Below, piece by piece: positions 24,986-36,801 of a DNA stretch of 64,000 nucleotides (positions are counted from its first letter, which is position 1; each line of letters begins with the position of its first letter). The position numbers and the translations under genes were made by a program. The DNA comes from Ridgeia piscesae (Eukaryota > Annelida > Polychaeta > Sabellida > Siboglinidae), in NCBI GenBank assembly GCA_025642075.2, contig JAODUO010000044.1, positions 1,101,001-1,165,000 on the forward strand, given 5' to 3'. The notes beneath the pieces were generated by a model. It saw only the letters and a program-made list of their open reading frames with translations, ran no database searches and had not been told where the DNA came from.

Positions 24986-26775
24986 CAGAGATGGAGTGAG
25001 TACAATACAAATGTCCCTAAAAAAAACCAGATTAAATGATTCATCCAATACCTGAGAAAGGCGTCTAATTATTAATAATAATAACACCTGGATAGTGGAT
25101 AGCAGTAATCAGTTAGAACATTAGTGACACAACAACAGAACAAGAATGACACCTAGGGATTCCATGAAAGTCGCCTTTATGTTAGAAACAGGATATTCAT
25201 TAAAGTAATCATGAAAGTAATCATGCTTACATTCTAAAGTAATCGTACTCGAGTATATTGTAAAGTAATCGTACTCGTACTCGAGTACATTTGTTTTCTG
25301 AGTACTCGTACTCATGCATGTTCAAAGTAATCGTACTCGTACTCGAGTACATTTGTATTGTACTCACTCCATCTCTGGTCCAGACATGGGGTCAAATACA
25401 TTTGTATTTGAAAGTATCTAAATACTGTTTTAAGTATTTGTATTTGATGTTTAGGAATTAAAAGTATTTGTATTTAAATACTTTCCTAAAGTATTTGACT
25501 TTTTCAAATATTTTTTCAAATGCATTGTCAGTATCAACATTTCTTTTTCACTGTCACATGTAATGCCTGCCAAACTGATTACCTTAATGCACTGCAACTT
25601 CCCCCAACATTGCTAATTACTGGTGAAGACACTTAACAGCAGGCTTCCCCCATGGCCCTGCAGTGACCACAACTTGTGTTTGCTCAGAGCCAGGGGTTTA
25701 CCAAACCAGTGACCATAGGTCAATATCCCCTTTGTTCTTTAGTCAGGCTTCAAATTGGCACCAGTTTTTCTTGTTTCCTTTGGTTTACTTTGAAGTTGAG
25801 CCCTTTCACAACATTAGCAATGATTAGCAGTGTCTCTTCTGAGGGCAACATAGGCATTATATTATTATGGACCTCCTGGCTTAACATACAAACAATATTA
25901 TATTTTGGCCTTTACGTCTTTCAGTCAGATTCACTGTGATGCAGTTAGCCCAAAACTCCCTAGCACTGGTCTCCTGTCATCATATGAGAAAAACTAATTA
26001 TGCCTATAAACTAGATGTCTCAATATTGTTTTTTTCTTATATTTACATAGTAATACAAAATGAAAAGTATTTGAAAAAGAGATACTTTTCAAGTATTCGT
26101 ATTTAAATACAAAGTATTTGTAATCCCTCAAGAATATTTGTATTTAAATATAAATTTCAATGTATCTGACCCCCCTGTCTGGATGGGACAAACACAGAAT
26201 AGTTGTGGATTTAGACAGGTTTACAGTTTTCACTTAATTAAACATAATACTAGACAGGGATTTAGCAGCTAACCCCCCCAGACCCAGTCAAGGGTTCTGG
26301 ATGTTGGAAATATGACCAGTCATTCACACCCTACTGACAGAGAAACAGTACAGGGTGGGGGATATGGCCTGGCTTCTAAAATTACAAAGCAAAATATTAG
26401 GGGATCTCCAGCAGTGCTTCCCAGGGACTGTCACAATATAACTTGTACTTTGTACTAAACAAAAGGGTGAGGTGATTGGGGTTCTCTTTGGGGAAAAGAA
26501 GGTATTAATTAGGGAAATCTGACTGAATATTTATTTAACTGGGAAAAGCTCAACAGTAATAGAAAATTAATACCTTGAAATTTTTACATTTATTAGATTA
26601 CTTTACATTCCCTTTTATCTGTCTAATATATTTTTCTTGCAACTGTTCATATGAAAATATGTAATCGTGAGAAGTAATCGTGAGTACCATTACTTTGGTA
26701 ATGTACTCGAGTACGAGTACGATTACTTTCCTTCGAGTACGAGTATGAGTACACGAGTACGATTACTCCATCTCG
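24986..26775. mobile_element. Nested hAT-like element (CAGAGATGGAGT ends), copy 1
   Basis: Ends are CAGAGATGGAGT at 24,986 and ACTCCATCTCG at 26,775 (one base short of the expected CTCTG). They are flanked by a perfect 8-bp duplication CAATATAC (24,978-24,985 and 26,776-26,783). CA-starting ends with 8-bp duplications are characteristic of hAT elements. Subterminal repeats of GTACTCGAGTACGAGTAC type are abundant at both ends. No transposase is evident. A second hAT-like element sits inside it. Confidence 0.85.
25381..26181. mobile_element. Inner hAT-like MITE (CAGACATGGGG ends), copy 1
   Basis: Begins CAGACATGGGGTCAAATACA and ends with a diverged complement (TGTATCTGACCCCCCTGTCTG-type). Subterminal AAGTATTTGTATTTAAATAC repeats occur at both sides. 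The right flank GATGGGAC matches the duplication seen at copy 2; the left flank here has been replaced by the inverted segment. Confidence 0.8.
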
Positions 26776-28060
26776 CAATATACATTGTCATAGATATTCC
26801 TGTTCGTTTAATATTTTGAGGTGCCAACATTTTTTTTTATTGGATAATATAAATTAAAGCACTTAATATAAGATACACCATGACACAAACAATGTAGCGA
26901 TAAATGCTATTGTCATTTTGTGAGAGGAATGTCATAGTGGAGTGAAATGTTTGTAAGGGCGCAGTATTATTTTACCAATTATGTATTCAATTTCCACATT
27001 TACCAACATTAGGAAATTGCATGACTGGGCACTTCAACCAGTATTAATGATCATGTAATAAATTATCAAACCTTAAATTTTGTAATATTATCACCACACA
27101 AACATACACACATCTCTATTCAATGAAGACAGCAGCTGGAGCAGCATCCCCTCATCTATTGTGCAATAATATGGGCAATAATAAAGGCAACTCAGTATCT
27201 GTCACTCCTGTCAGCTGTCAAATTAAGATCTTAGTGAGTGTATGTCATCTGCCAGAAAAATTCTGTACTTTATCCAAGACCCGTTCCATCCTTACAGTCC
27301 CATTTGCTTTCTTGATAAATGTATCTAGCCTAATCCTGTCCTGGTTGTTGATATTGCCATTTCCAACACACTGCACCAAAGTAAAGGACCCCTGTTCACT
27401 ATTACACTGTAACATATATGCTGCTTATTTGGCGCAGATTGAATGACCCTTTTTTTATATAAAAACATAGTAAACCCAAAAAGTCAATATTTTCACTACA
27501 GCATGTCCTGTTTATTTATAGGGATGGAACCATGGCTCTAGCAAAAACGTCCGGCCAAGTCCTAGCGAACCCTGACAACATGGCTTTTTCTGTTCAGGAC
27601 GCAAGCAATTGGAGCTGCAGAAGACACTACAGCTGTATGTTTTCCTTCAGATCCACCAGCCCATGGCAGACAGAAAGAGAGAATGGTGAATTAATCGCAG
27701 AAAAGGGTTGGGTGAAAAACTTTTTTGTCGGGAATTGGCAGCCTTGGGGCAGATATCCCAAGCTAATGAAACAAGATCTGCTTGGTCAAGAGTCAGTTGA
27801 TTTGTTCATAATCAATCCAACGCTTATTTCAAATCAACTGATAATTTGTAAGGGCAGCAGTCAACAAGTGCTGAGTGTTATCCCATATCTTGTTCTCCGC
27901 TGAGAGCACGGAAGTTCCATCTTATGGCTGGTTACACTGGTATGACTCTTTGTACCCTTCGACCAAGCCTGCCATGGATCCACCAGGTAAAACTTTCTGT
28001 ATATGGCCGACTTGGACACCGAAATAAAATAAGGCCTAAATAAATATATCAACATGTACA

Positions 28061-28525
28061 GTGGCGCAGTGGTTTAAAGGGTTTGGACTCGGGTTCAGAC
28101 TCTCAACTACGAGAACGGAAAACCCTGTGGTGCTTTTCGAACCCAAATCTGTTCACCCGTCATTTCTCCAATTCACCCCAGCTGGGTAAACAAGTAACTG
28201 GCTATAGACGATGGTGGATATTTTGTCACAAACCTCTTGATTAATTAATTAAGCTTGGCGGATGCTTCCCACAGTCATGAGATGGTGTTTAATTAAGTAG
28301 GTCTGCCAGGGAGTAAAGTGTAAACCCCTTTGACAAGGACAATGCTAACGGCATTGGGTCAAAACATTGACATTTATTTAAATACAAATACTCTTGAGGG
28401 ATCCAAAAAACTTTTTATTCCTAAACATCAATTACAGATACTTAAAAAAATATTTAAATATTTTAAATACAAATGTATTTGCCCCTGTTTGAGGATTGGA
28501 TACCCACTATATAAAACTTTTACAG
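28061..28525 (+). mobile_element. tRNA-derived SINE, copy 2 (inside TTAA element 1)
   Basis: Head GTGGCGCAGTGGTTTAAAG, body landmarks TGGTGGATATTT and TCTGCCAGGGAGTAAAG, and end ACTATATAAAAC. It is split by a small hAT-like MITE at 28,349-28,491. Confidence 0.8.
28349..28491. mobile_element. Small hAT-like MITE inserted in the SINE, copy 1
   Basis: Left end CATTGGGTCAAAACATTGAC and right end AAATGTATTTGCCCCTGTTTG. These resemble the CAGACATGGGG family in shortened form. The equivalent at copy 2 is 40,237-40,382. Confidence 0.7.
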
Positions 28526-30179
28526 GTGACATATGAAAAAGGAAAGGGAACTCAATCCATTATCATTGTAGAATACATGTTGGGGTTTTTATAAAATCAT
28601 TGGAACGGTTTTTTAGTTTTGACATAGTGGACAACTGGGCATGCTACTCAAAAAGTTCTAGAATGATCCTAAATCAGTTACTGTTAAAATTAAATTTTTG
28701 GGTATATTTCTACTATAGAATAATTTTGGTGTTTTCATTGTATGAAATATCATTTGTATTTTATAAATGTTGTATCATGTTAGTTTGCTTGGTGTTCTGG
28801 TTGCTCTAATGTTAATTTCATTGTCAATAAATTGTGAGCAACACATTTCACTGTTTATAATACATGAACATATACTTCCTTTTTTTTTTGGGAGATACAT
28901 GTGAAAGTTGTCTAACCGGTTTCATTTGGAAGCACCGTCTGCTCCAAACACAGAATATAAAATCCATGGCCATTTGTAAATATATCATGGCACATCTGAA
29001 ACAAAACCAGATGTTTTTAAAATTTGTTTTTCATGAATTAGAAAAAATTAGTAGCAAAAATTAAAAACCCGCCTACTATTATGGTTACCTCGCCACTATT
29101 ATGGTTACCTCGACAAAAAAGTTACATTGCAATTAAAAATCACCCCAGAATATACATAAATATATCCACATATGTTATAGTTTAGAATATTTGTTCTGCT
29201 AGTTGTGTTACTTTTTTCCCAATTTTAAAAATTTTTTTTTAATAGAGACATTCCACTGTACAAATATTTCAGCTAAAAAAAAACTATTATTCAGCATGAA
29301 GTCGATTTCATAAAGAACATGGGTGGTGATTTTCTTTTTTTTTTAGCCCTCCAGAATTATGCTCCAAAAATTTCCCTTTAAATATACCACGCCTATTAAA
29401 AGAAAATCAATATTGAAAAATAGTTAGATAATTAATCTTTCCCCTATATGGCTATAGTTTGATCTACTGGTGTGTTCTATTTATATCTATGATTGACACA
29501 CATCTGTTTCATAGCCGCAATGCCCTGCTATATCAATAATACAAAAGCATGCCACAGTCGTTAAATTAAAAATGTCCAGTATTTGAAAAACAACAATTAA
29601 TCTCATTTTTTTCACAGTTGTGGACAATTTGGAAATTGATTCCTAAAACAGTTTTAAGCTAGGGCGAAGGGCCGAAACCTGTCACTTGTGTGGGTGTCAC
29701 GCTGTCATAAATCGCAGAGCCATGACCCCATATGATATTTCTTTCAAATTGGGAAACCTCACGTTGTGCATAACATATCCGACACTACACCACTGATTTT
29801 TACAGGCATGGCTGTGACTAAGAAGAAACTCGCCGAATCCCGGGATCGAATGCGAGGCCATCAAAATACCTGTCAGTGTTTTAAATTTCAGGAGTTTCGA
29901 CCACTTGTCAATGTCGCCTCGGCTTGTTACTCGCCTCTGCATTTCGGCTTCCGGCGGGTCTTGTTTGCAAGCGCGTTCAGTTCTATCTTGAAAATGTTGG
30001 CCCTTATCGTTGCAACCGAAATTCAGCTATTTCTGAACGAAAACATGGCCCCCCACCCGGGTTTTTTAACGGAAAATTTTTAAAACAGAGTTGCCCGATC
30101 TGAGGCTCAATGCGCCAAACATTAGCCACGTCACACATCAGTCAAAATGGCGCGACTTACGAACTTTGATAGAAAAGGT

Positions 30180-30298
30180 GTTCAGATTTTTTTAACTAAT
30201 AAACCACTGACTTTAAAAATGTGATTACCATTCAGAATAGTTCGTTTTTATTAACTCTTTCACTTGCATAGCATGTAACTTTTCCCTTTTGGTTCCCT
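30180..30298 (-). repeat. Right terminal inverted repeat, copy 1
   Basis: Reverse complement of the left arm: AATAAACCACTGAC, then GTGATTACCATTCAGAA, ending TTTTCCCTTTTGGTTCCCT before TTAA. Confidence 0.85.
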
Positions 30299-30302
30299 TT
30301 AA

Positions 30303-30985
30303 ATTAAATACATAAGAGCATAATTATTTTGTGTACCACGCACAAGGCGTCACTGTGCAGACAGAGTTTCCAGCAGGACCCGACCACATTTCCATTTTCC
30401 ATAGGCGACCATTATAACACTTCCTTTATTTTCTACTAATCTCGATGAGATCTGTTATTGACAATTTCACAGCCATAAACAGACGTTCTGTGAAACATTC
30501 GTGAAATTCTCATACCTCAGGCTCCCACAAACTTCTTTCAAACCTTACACCCCTCCATTTCTGCGTGAACCACCCACGGATTGCCCCTGATTACATCACC
30601 AGGCAAACGCAGAAATGCACCGACTGACAGCTGTTATAATTTGACAGCTCTGAAGCCATGCTGCACAAAAACGTCATTTCTATTCACTCCACACTACACA
30701 TGTGCTCACAGAAATTCAGATAACTTGCATAATGCTATTGCTATAGGGTACTCTTTGGTCGCACGGGTAATGGCGGACGAACACCTTATTGTGGTCTTAC
30801 ATCAGCCTGGCAGCCCAAGTCTGTGGAATAAATGTCACGATTATGATTATGATTACTAGTCTGGGTTTTCTAACGGCGTTCAATAACAGTTATGCGTCTT
30901 TAGTCGCCGTAATCCAGCCATACCACAGGAGTAACGTTTGTCTGAAAAATAGCTAGCTCACTTACTTACTCGTTGTAAGGTCAAT
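30303..30985. other. Intergenic DNA between transposon copy 1 and the NXPE gene
   Basis: No gene recognised. A short ATTATG run (about 30,838-30,856) follows an unclassified segment and may be a retroelement tail. Confidence 0.35.
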
Positions 30986-30990
30986 GTTAA

Positions 30991-32436
30991 TTATTGGCGT
31001 GTGCATGGCTTTACTAACGTGGCGTGACCTCGGCAGCTGTGTGCTATCATGAGATTTGCAGAGGCGATGCCCATATCGCCATAGACACTGTAGTCGCGAC
31101 CGTCAAACACGGCGCAGATGTAGTGAATGGCACATATCGTGTCCTCTGACTGCGGTTGTAGAATGGCGAACTCGTCGAAGATGCTGAATCCGTGTGGTTG
31201 TAGCAGTGACTTCAGCTGACGGACCGCCGCTGCGATGCAGTAATTGTTCCGGTTAACGGCAGAGTACCTCACGGTCTCGTGGATGGCGAACGGTGCTTGT
31301 GTGGCCACGATGAAGTTGGAGCGAGGAATGCCGAGTTTCGCTCGCAAGAACACCAAACCGTCGGTGTAGATCTTCATGGAGCTATCCATGAATTCATCCA
31401 GTCCCAGTTTCTGAAGATTCCACGACCCACTTTGTACGAACACCATATCCGTCTCGGTAAATGTCATGTCACCAATGGCTGACAATATTGTTTTCGACAC
31501 GTCTTCGGCGTAAAACAATTGTATAAATATAATGTTTTTATATCGCTTAAACTTTGGAAAGTTACCTCCCGGGTTATAACACGTCTCAACGATATAATTG
31601 AATTTATATCGCATGTGCGACGAACCAACCATTATGAGGTGATTCATGCTGCGCACGCATGCGCACATGCGTTTAGTACTTAGCGAAAAGAAATGGGCGC
31701 CATTGGCAAGTTTCACCCGCCATCGCCCTTTCGTCCGATACCAGATCACCGCGTTCTTGCGGTACATTCTCGCGCCTAGTGCAGTTGTCACGTCAGGTCG
31801 ATTGATCTGGAGATATTTTTCGGTATAATGTTTGTTGTTGGCGGTTTTTCTCCCAAGATGCCACACGTGCCGGTTGAGTGCCACACGTTTCCCCGCATAT
31901 GCGCCGAAATTAACAAACTGCAAACTCACAAGGAAATCCCGGCTTTCACCTAACGTCATCGGTGGACACCACACGATGTATGTCCCGTTGAACATGTCGC
32001 GATAGTTACACAGATCACGTGTGCGGAGCTCGGCGTAGACAGTCAGTGAGCTGCCGCCAGATGTCGCTCTCCCTTCGAAGCGCTCCTCGACGAGTATGAG
32101 TATGCCGTCCAACGCATGTGGGTTGCCGAGCAACGTCACTTTGTAAGTGTAGTGGTCACTCGAGCCCCCGGCTGATTTCTGCTTCATCTGTCGGTATTTG
32201 TTATACTGTGCTAGCTCCGTCTCTCCTGTTTCAATGTCGCCTGGATTGGCTCTGAACGGTTCGCCCTCGACGTCTGTCCAGTCACACGGTTCTCTTTCTG
32301 GATGGTGTTGCTGCTGTTGCTGCTGTTGTACTTGTCCTGGTTGTGGTTGAAGCCGGCCGTACTGATATGCCATCAGGACACACGCAATCACACATAAACT
32401 AACACACGGATATTTGTATGTATTTCTCAGCCGCAT
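30991..32436 (-). CDS. NXPE-family protein with neurexophilin-like and PC-esterase domains
   Basis: Predicted 481 aa from the ATG at 32,436. Residues 1-8 are basic and about 10-26 form a hydrophobic segment, suggesting a type II membrane or secretory anchor. A glutamine-rich linker (36-43) follows. Residues about 97-195 look neurexophilin-like, and 260-475 match the PC-esterase C-terminal domain: GSSH at 271-274 (nucleophile serine block), VFVQSGSWN at 332-340, and an ED…H pair at 431-438 that could complete the triad. The family includes vertebrate NXPE1-4, one of which is a sialic-acid O-acetyltransferase; activity here is inferred. The open frame continues upstream of the ATG to a good acceptor (TTTTGTTGCAG| at about 32,529), so an additional 5' exon is likely. 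A LINE fragment abuts the upstream side. Confidence 0.88.
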   Translation of the reverse strand: MRLRNTYKYPCVSLCVIACVLMAYQYGRLQPQPGQVQQQQQQQHHPEREPCDWTDVEGEPFRANPGDIETGETELAQYNKYRQMKQKSAGGSSDHYTYKVTLLGNPHALDGILILVEERFEGRATSGGSSLTVYAELRTRDLCNYRDMFNGTYIVWCPPMTLGESRDFLVSLQFVNFGAYAGKRVALNRHVWHLGRKTANNKHYTEKYLQINRPDVTTALGARMYRKNAVIWYRTKGRWRVKLANGAHFFSLSTKRMCACVRSMNHLIMVGSSHMRYKFNYIVETCYNPGGNFPKFKRYKNIIFIQLFYAEDVSKTILSAIGDMTFTETDMVFVQSGSWNLQKLGLDEFMDSSMKIYTDGLVFLRAKLGIPRSNFIVATQAPFAIHETVRYSAVNRNNYCIAAAVRQLKSLLQPHGFSIFDEFAILQPQSEDTICAIHYICAVFDGRDYSVYGDMGIASANLMIAHSCRGHATLVKPCTRQ

Positions 32437-32528
32437 TTTTTTGAAGTAGTTTCTCCCTATTATCACTATTAGATCCTGTTCCTTTTTGGCTTTTCTTCCG
32501 TTATCCAGCTGTTCCGATGTTTCGGGCT
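32437..32528 (-). other. Likely 5' part of the NXPE exon (UTR or extra coding)
   Basis: A pyrimidine-rich tract ending TTGTTGCAG|AAGCCCG gives a plausible acceptor at about 32,529. The sequence between it and ATG 32,436 is open in the same frame (…KPETSEQLDNGRK…). It could encode extra N-terminal residues if an upstream exon supplies the start. Confidence 0.5.
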
Positions 32529-32566
32529 TCTGCAACAAAATAATACGACTGACATTATTCCGAATC

Positions 32567-33440
32567 CTATGAATAGGTAAATATAAGTACTGAACCCTGG
32601 GGTACACAAAAATCGATAGGTAACACACTGGATGCTGCTTCGATAATTCTTACATGTTGAGTACGTTTGGCAAAATAATACTTAAACCATGAGAATTCTG
32701 TTTCCTGGATACCAATGGCAGAGAGTTTGTGTAGCAAAATGGTTGCGTTTACAGTATCAACGGCTTTCTTCAAGTCAAGGAATATGGCACTTATGATTTT
32801 ACCATGCTGTCTTTGGTCGTATGGGTAGTCACAGACATCTAGTAGAGCTGTGGTTGTTGAATACTTAGGTCGAAAGCCTGACTGGAACGGATTCAGGATG
32901 CTGTGTTTAGTGACATGATCATGCAATTGGTCGTGAACTAATCTTTCAAAGACTTTTATGCATAGAGGCAGTACCGACATTGGCCTATAGTTAGAGGTAT
33001 TCTGGCGATCTCCCTCTTTAAAGACAGGGGTCACAACTGCCTGCTTCCACTCATTCGGGATCGTCCCTGTCAACAGTGAAAAGTTAAAGATAGTCGCCAG
33101 GGGAAAAGAGAGTTCATTTGCTGCCACTTTAACGGATCTCGCCATAATTCCATCAGTGCCATGAGCTTTCGAAATGAATTTAAATTTAAAAGGCTCGAAG
33201 CTTGAGGTCTGCCTGGTTAGCGAACTGTTTGGCCAGGTCACTGCCGACCGTCGTCAAGAATGCATCACACGCATTGGCAATTCCCAACGAATCAGGCACC
33301 TCCTTGTCCCCTACCATCACACTTGTAGTCGCGGTAGACGTAGACTTGGGAAGCAGTTGTTTTAGGTTAGCCCATGATAATTTTGGTGTATTGACACTTT
33401 CTTTGATGACAGTGTTTTATAAACTCATACAAAATGACTG
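32567..33440 (-). mobile_element. CR1/Jockey-like LINE reverse-transcriptase fragment
   Basis: The minus-strand frame reads reverse transcriptase: NEWKQAVVTPVFKEGDR, NYRPMSVLPLCIKVFERLV, QSGFRPKYSTTTALLDV, AIFLDLKKAVDTVN, then FCVPQGSVL, where it breaks off before the YADD block. LDLKKAVDTV has valine where phenylalanine is usual. More degraded upstream RT-linker sequence extends to about 33,440 with frame changes. It is 3'-truncated and inactive, and lies directly upstream of the NXPE gene in the same orientation. Confidence 0.88.
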
Positions 33441-33934
33441 GCGTATTGACCAATGCATCTCTTAAATAAAATCACGTGATAAACGTAAATTTGTCGTGAT
33501 GGTAGTTATCAAATCAGCGACGTTTGTTAGACCCATATGACGAGATTTAGGTAGCGTCTATATGAAAGAGCGTCTAGCCTCCCTCGCAGGGCAAGTGGCT
33601 TCATATTGTCGCGTCGCCTTTCACTGCCAATCAACCCCAACCGTGGCTTCTTGGTGGTGACATCAAGTGTAATAACTTCGTTATAAAATATGTACGCCTT
33701 GTCTCTGTAATTTATGTCTCAATGAATTACAAGTGCATCTAAATTAACATTTTGCTAAAATCTTGTATGCATAATTCAAATAATACAATCAGTTACCAAG
33801 ACTAGCTTGCCACAACCAGACAAACACTCTCTGTAATACACAGAGAATGTCATTGACGCAAGTAATAAACTGTAGTGATTGATACATTGTCTGTAACTGA
33901 CTTTTTGGCAGTTTCAATTACATTGTAAAATGGC

Positions 33935-34080
33935 ATGGACGGGCAAGCTCGCACAAAAAACGACATGGACGGTTATGGACGGCCCGTCTGGCGGACCCGT
34001 CCATGACAAATAACTGCCCGTCCAAAAACGCAACTTTCAAATTTTGCCCGTCCAAATGACGGGTGGACGGGTCTCTGGGT
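33935..34080. repeat. GGACGGG/CCCGTCC-rich segment
   Basis: The motif CCCGTCC or its complement recurs at least seven times in both orientations over about 150 bp. It resembles subterminal repeats of a small DNA transposon inserted into the neighbouring RT remnant. Class not recognised. Confidence 0.5.
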
Positions 34081-34175
34081 GAGGCTATGCCAGTGTAGAC
34101 GATCCTCTCAAATAATTTCGAGATTATATTGAGAATTGAGGTCTGCCTGTAGTTACTGACATCCAATTTACTATT
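34080..34175 (-). mobile_element. LINE RT remnant
   Basis: The minus strand reads DVSNYRQTSILNIISKLFERIVY, the RT block 1 signature of Jockey/CR1-type LINEs. It is then interrupted by a GGACGGG-rich segment (about 33,935-34,080). Confidence 0.65.
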
Positions 34176-35214
34176 AATTTTTTTAACAGGGCATCAACCT
34201 TGTGGATTTATGATCTTCTGAAATTTGATAAATCTGGGTGACAAATTTTCCAATCCTGCTGCATGCCTTGCCCGAGTTTTGTTTGCTCAGAATCGCTAGC
34301 ACTTTTCTCGGTGATTTCATTAAAATCAAAGCCAATCTGTAATATTCCTGGGTCCCATACTTCCCATTACTTGCACTGTAAGTTGATCTGCCGCGTTTTG
34401 AGGCTGTGTTAATTCAGAATGCCAACATGCTGTGACACATTTACGTTATCATAACAAATGAAGCATTTGTTATGATAGCAGCTGTCACAGCACTGTTGGC
34501 ATTCGTCAATATCAATGGTCATATTTCGTGGCTTAGATTTACATTGTGTCGAAGTCCCAATGCCATATGTAACATCTGATAGGATCGCATTGGCCTATGC
34601 ATATATGATGTAATCAAACATACCTTTAAAGAAATCAGTGACATCAAATGCATTAACAAACTCGCCCAACTCTGTTGTCGACAACGTCACCCATATCGTC
34701 ACGTGAACACCAATGCTTTCTTACAACGAGGCTACACCTAGTTCTGTCTTTGCCACGTATTGGCAGCCAACCATAACCAGATATTTAGGGCAGGTAGTAC
34801 CCCGTGCCTGCTAGGTGCATTTTGTGGGTCAGGTAATTGTTCGCGTAGGCCGGATGTCATCAACCGGCATAACCGTCTTGGGTACATTGTTCCCGGACGG
34901 GTTCCGACCTGGTTTAAACCTCCGACATGGGGCTGGGTATCGGACTAGATTCTAGGTCGCTGGTGTGGGTCAGGCTTGCCTCTAGCTGTTGATTACGCGC
35001 CGGTTTAGACATTGCACTAGCCGCCCGTACAGCGCGAATGTCGTGATAGATGTTATGAATTAGCAAGCGCTTATGACACAGAAATATGCTTGTGCCTGTG
35101 GGCGTTAATTGTAAGAAGCGTTGCGTAGTCGTGAGAAATAATAATAGCGAACATAGTAATTCGACCATATCGCCTTATTGATCAACTGACGACGACAGTG
35201 ATAATAGACATTAA

Positions 35215-35335
35215 AGGGAACCAAAAGGGAAATATTAAGTGCTATGCACGTGAAAGAACTAATACAAAGCAACCATTCTGAACGGTAATCACATTTTTAA
35301 CGTCAGTAGTTTATTAGTAAAATAATTCCAAAGTG
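35215..35335 (+). repeat. Left terminal inverted repeat, copy 2
   Basis: Matches the left arm of copy 1 and the inverted right arm at 42,120-42,237. Confidence 0.85.
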
Positions 35336-36801
35336 ACTGGATAATTTTACTGAAATCATCGGCTTCATAGAGGCGTCCATGATGCGCCTCTTCCTATTGT
35401 CTGACCGTGGTCTGACCACTCAACGCAGAACCGGCCTTAAAGTCACGTGTCCGATTGCGTGCGTCAATGCTATCGCCGTTGTAAACACAATGTTGTAAGA
35501 TACGCGAACTTCGAAGGACATCCGTTCGAAGAACGTTGCTTCGAATAGGATGTTTCTCACCGTATATACTGGGTCAAGATCCGCAGAAACGTCGGCGACG
35601 TCGAGTTTTCAAGTATGGAAACGATATTAGCGCGATATTTAATCACCAACGATAGTCGTCGAAACGGGTTACCGGTCGGATCCTTCCGTCGCCGTAGCCA
35701 AGTCATCCAAAGCGCGCAAGAAGGTTAGTAAATATTATTAAGTCTTCTGTATCTAAATTATTTGAATCTTGTACCATTAGACACATTGCGATGTCTATCG
35801 AGATGACTTATGTACATACTGATGTTGTTCGTAAACGTCCACCACAGTTAACGTTCTAGAAGGTATGTACACAGGATCATGGAGCCGCTAACTAGGTCAA
35901 GCGAGTTAGGCCATCCGATATTGTTATTCATTATTATTTGTTTAATGTTATCCTACTTTGAATGGTATATATCACGTTTGCATGAACAGAGGCATAAAAA
36001 TTAGGTAAAGCTACATGTCAATTACACACAAAAAAGCTGAATGCAAGCCAGATAGTAGACGTCATAGTCAATCCGCATGAACGATAATATAGGCACTTTG
36101 ATATCACTCGCTAAATAACTTCAAAAGTACTGCCTTTCGAGTTTCGTAGCTACACATGCAGGTTCCTATTTTCAGGTTGACCGTTCTGAAAGTGCCAACA
36201 TGACTGCTATATTTTTCAGTAAACATATTATTCAAACATAAAAAATAGCATTGCGAATGTTGTTTTCAATCATTCATTTTATTTGTTCAGTGAGAGAACA
36301 AATTACAAATTCTGTGTGCTGTATCAGTTCAGATACTCATACAACATTGATACTAGGACATGTTACAGGCTTACAGTAAATGATGAATAATTAGCTATGA
36401 TGAGACATAACATAATTATGTACTGTAAAAAAAATCACTTTGCAAATTTGCAATATTATTGCCTTTATTGGTAGTTTCTTGAAATATTGGGGACACACTG
36501 AGCAAACAAGAAGAAATATTAACAGACTAACATAATATACTAGATGGAACGTTGACTTGTAGATATCCCACAAGATCACTCAATACAACACTAGATCTTC
36601 GGGTAAACACTCGGTAAACATTTGGAACCAGTTTCTTCTCCACCACAATGAGTGGAATTCTCTACCCTCAATCATTGTGTCGTGCAAATCACTAATGTAA
36701 TTCAAAAAAATTAATCCAATGGTTTAGCAAGTAAGTCAGATGATCCACCATGCACATTAGCGTGATGTCTCAATATGACATTTTGCCAGTTAACAATATA
36801 C

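Larger units (their letters stand above)
23406..30298. mobile_element. TTAA-flanked DNA transposon, copy 1 (~6.9 kb, non-autonomous or dead)
   Basis: The element begins AGGGAACCAAAAGGGAA directly after TTAA (23,402-23,405). It ends with the complementary TTCCCTTTTGGTTCCCT directly before TTAA (30,299-30,302). Inverted similarity extends about 110-120 bp inward on both sides, through GGTAATCACA and GGTTTATTAGT. A TTAA duplication with AGGG termini is seen in Kolobok-type elements and TTAA is also used by piggyBac; class is inferred, not proven. No intact transposase was found. Short coding-like frames near each end and a 172-codon minus frame (24,526-25,044) are unrecognised. It carries nested hAT-like elements and a SINE. 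Copy 2 is at 35,215-42,237. Confidence 0.85.
33441..35210. other. Intergenic DNA with a second small RT remnant
   Basis: Apart from the RT remnant near 34.1 kb, no gene was recognised. A GC-richer stretch at 34,780-34,980 has no identifiable product. Confidence 0.35.

Noticed and set aside
24526..25044. 172-codon minus frame inside transposon copy 1, considered as a transposase or membrane protein
   Set aside because: It begins inside the inverted hAT-derived segment, the equivalent frame in copy 2 is broken, and no transposase motif could be recognised.
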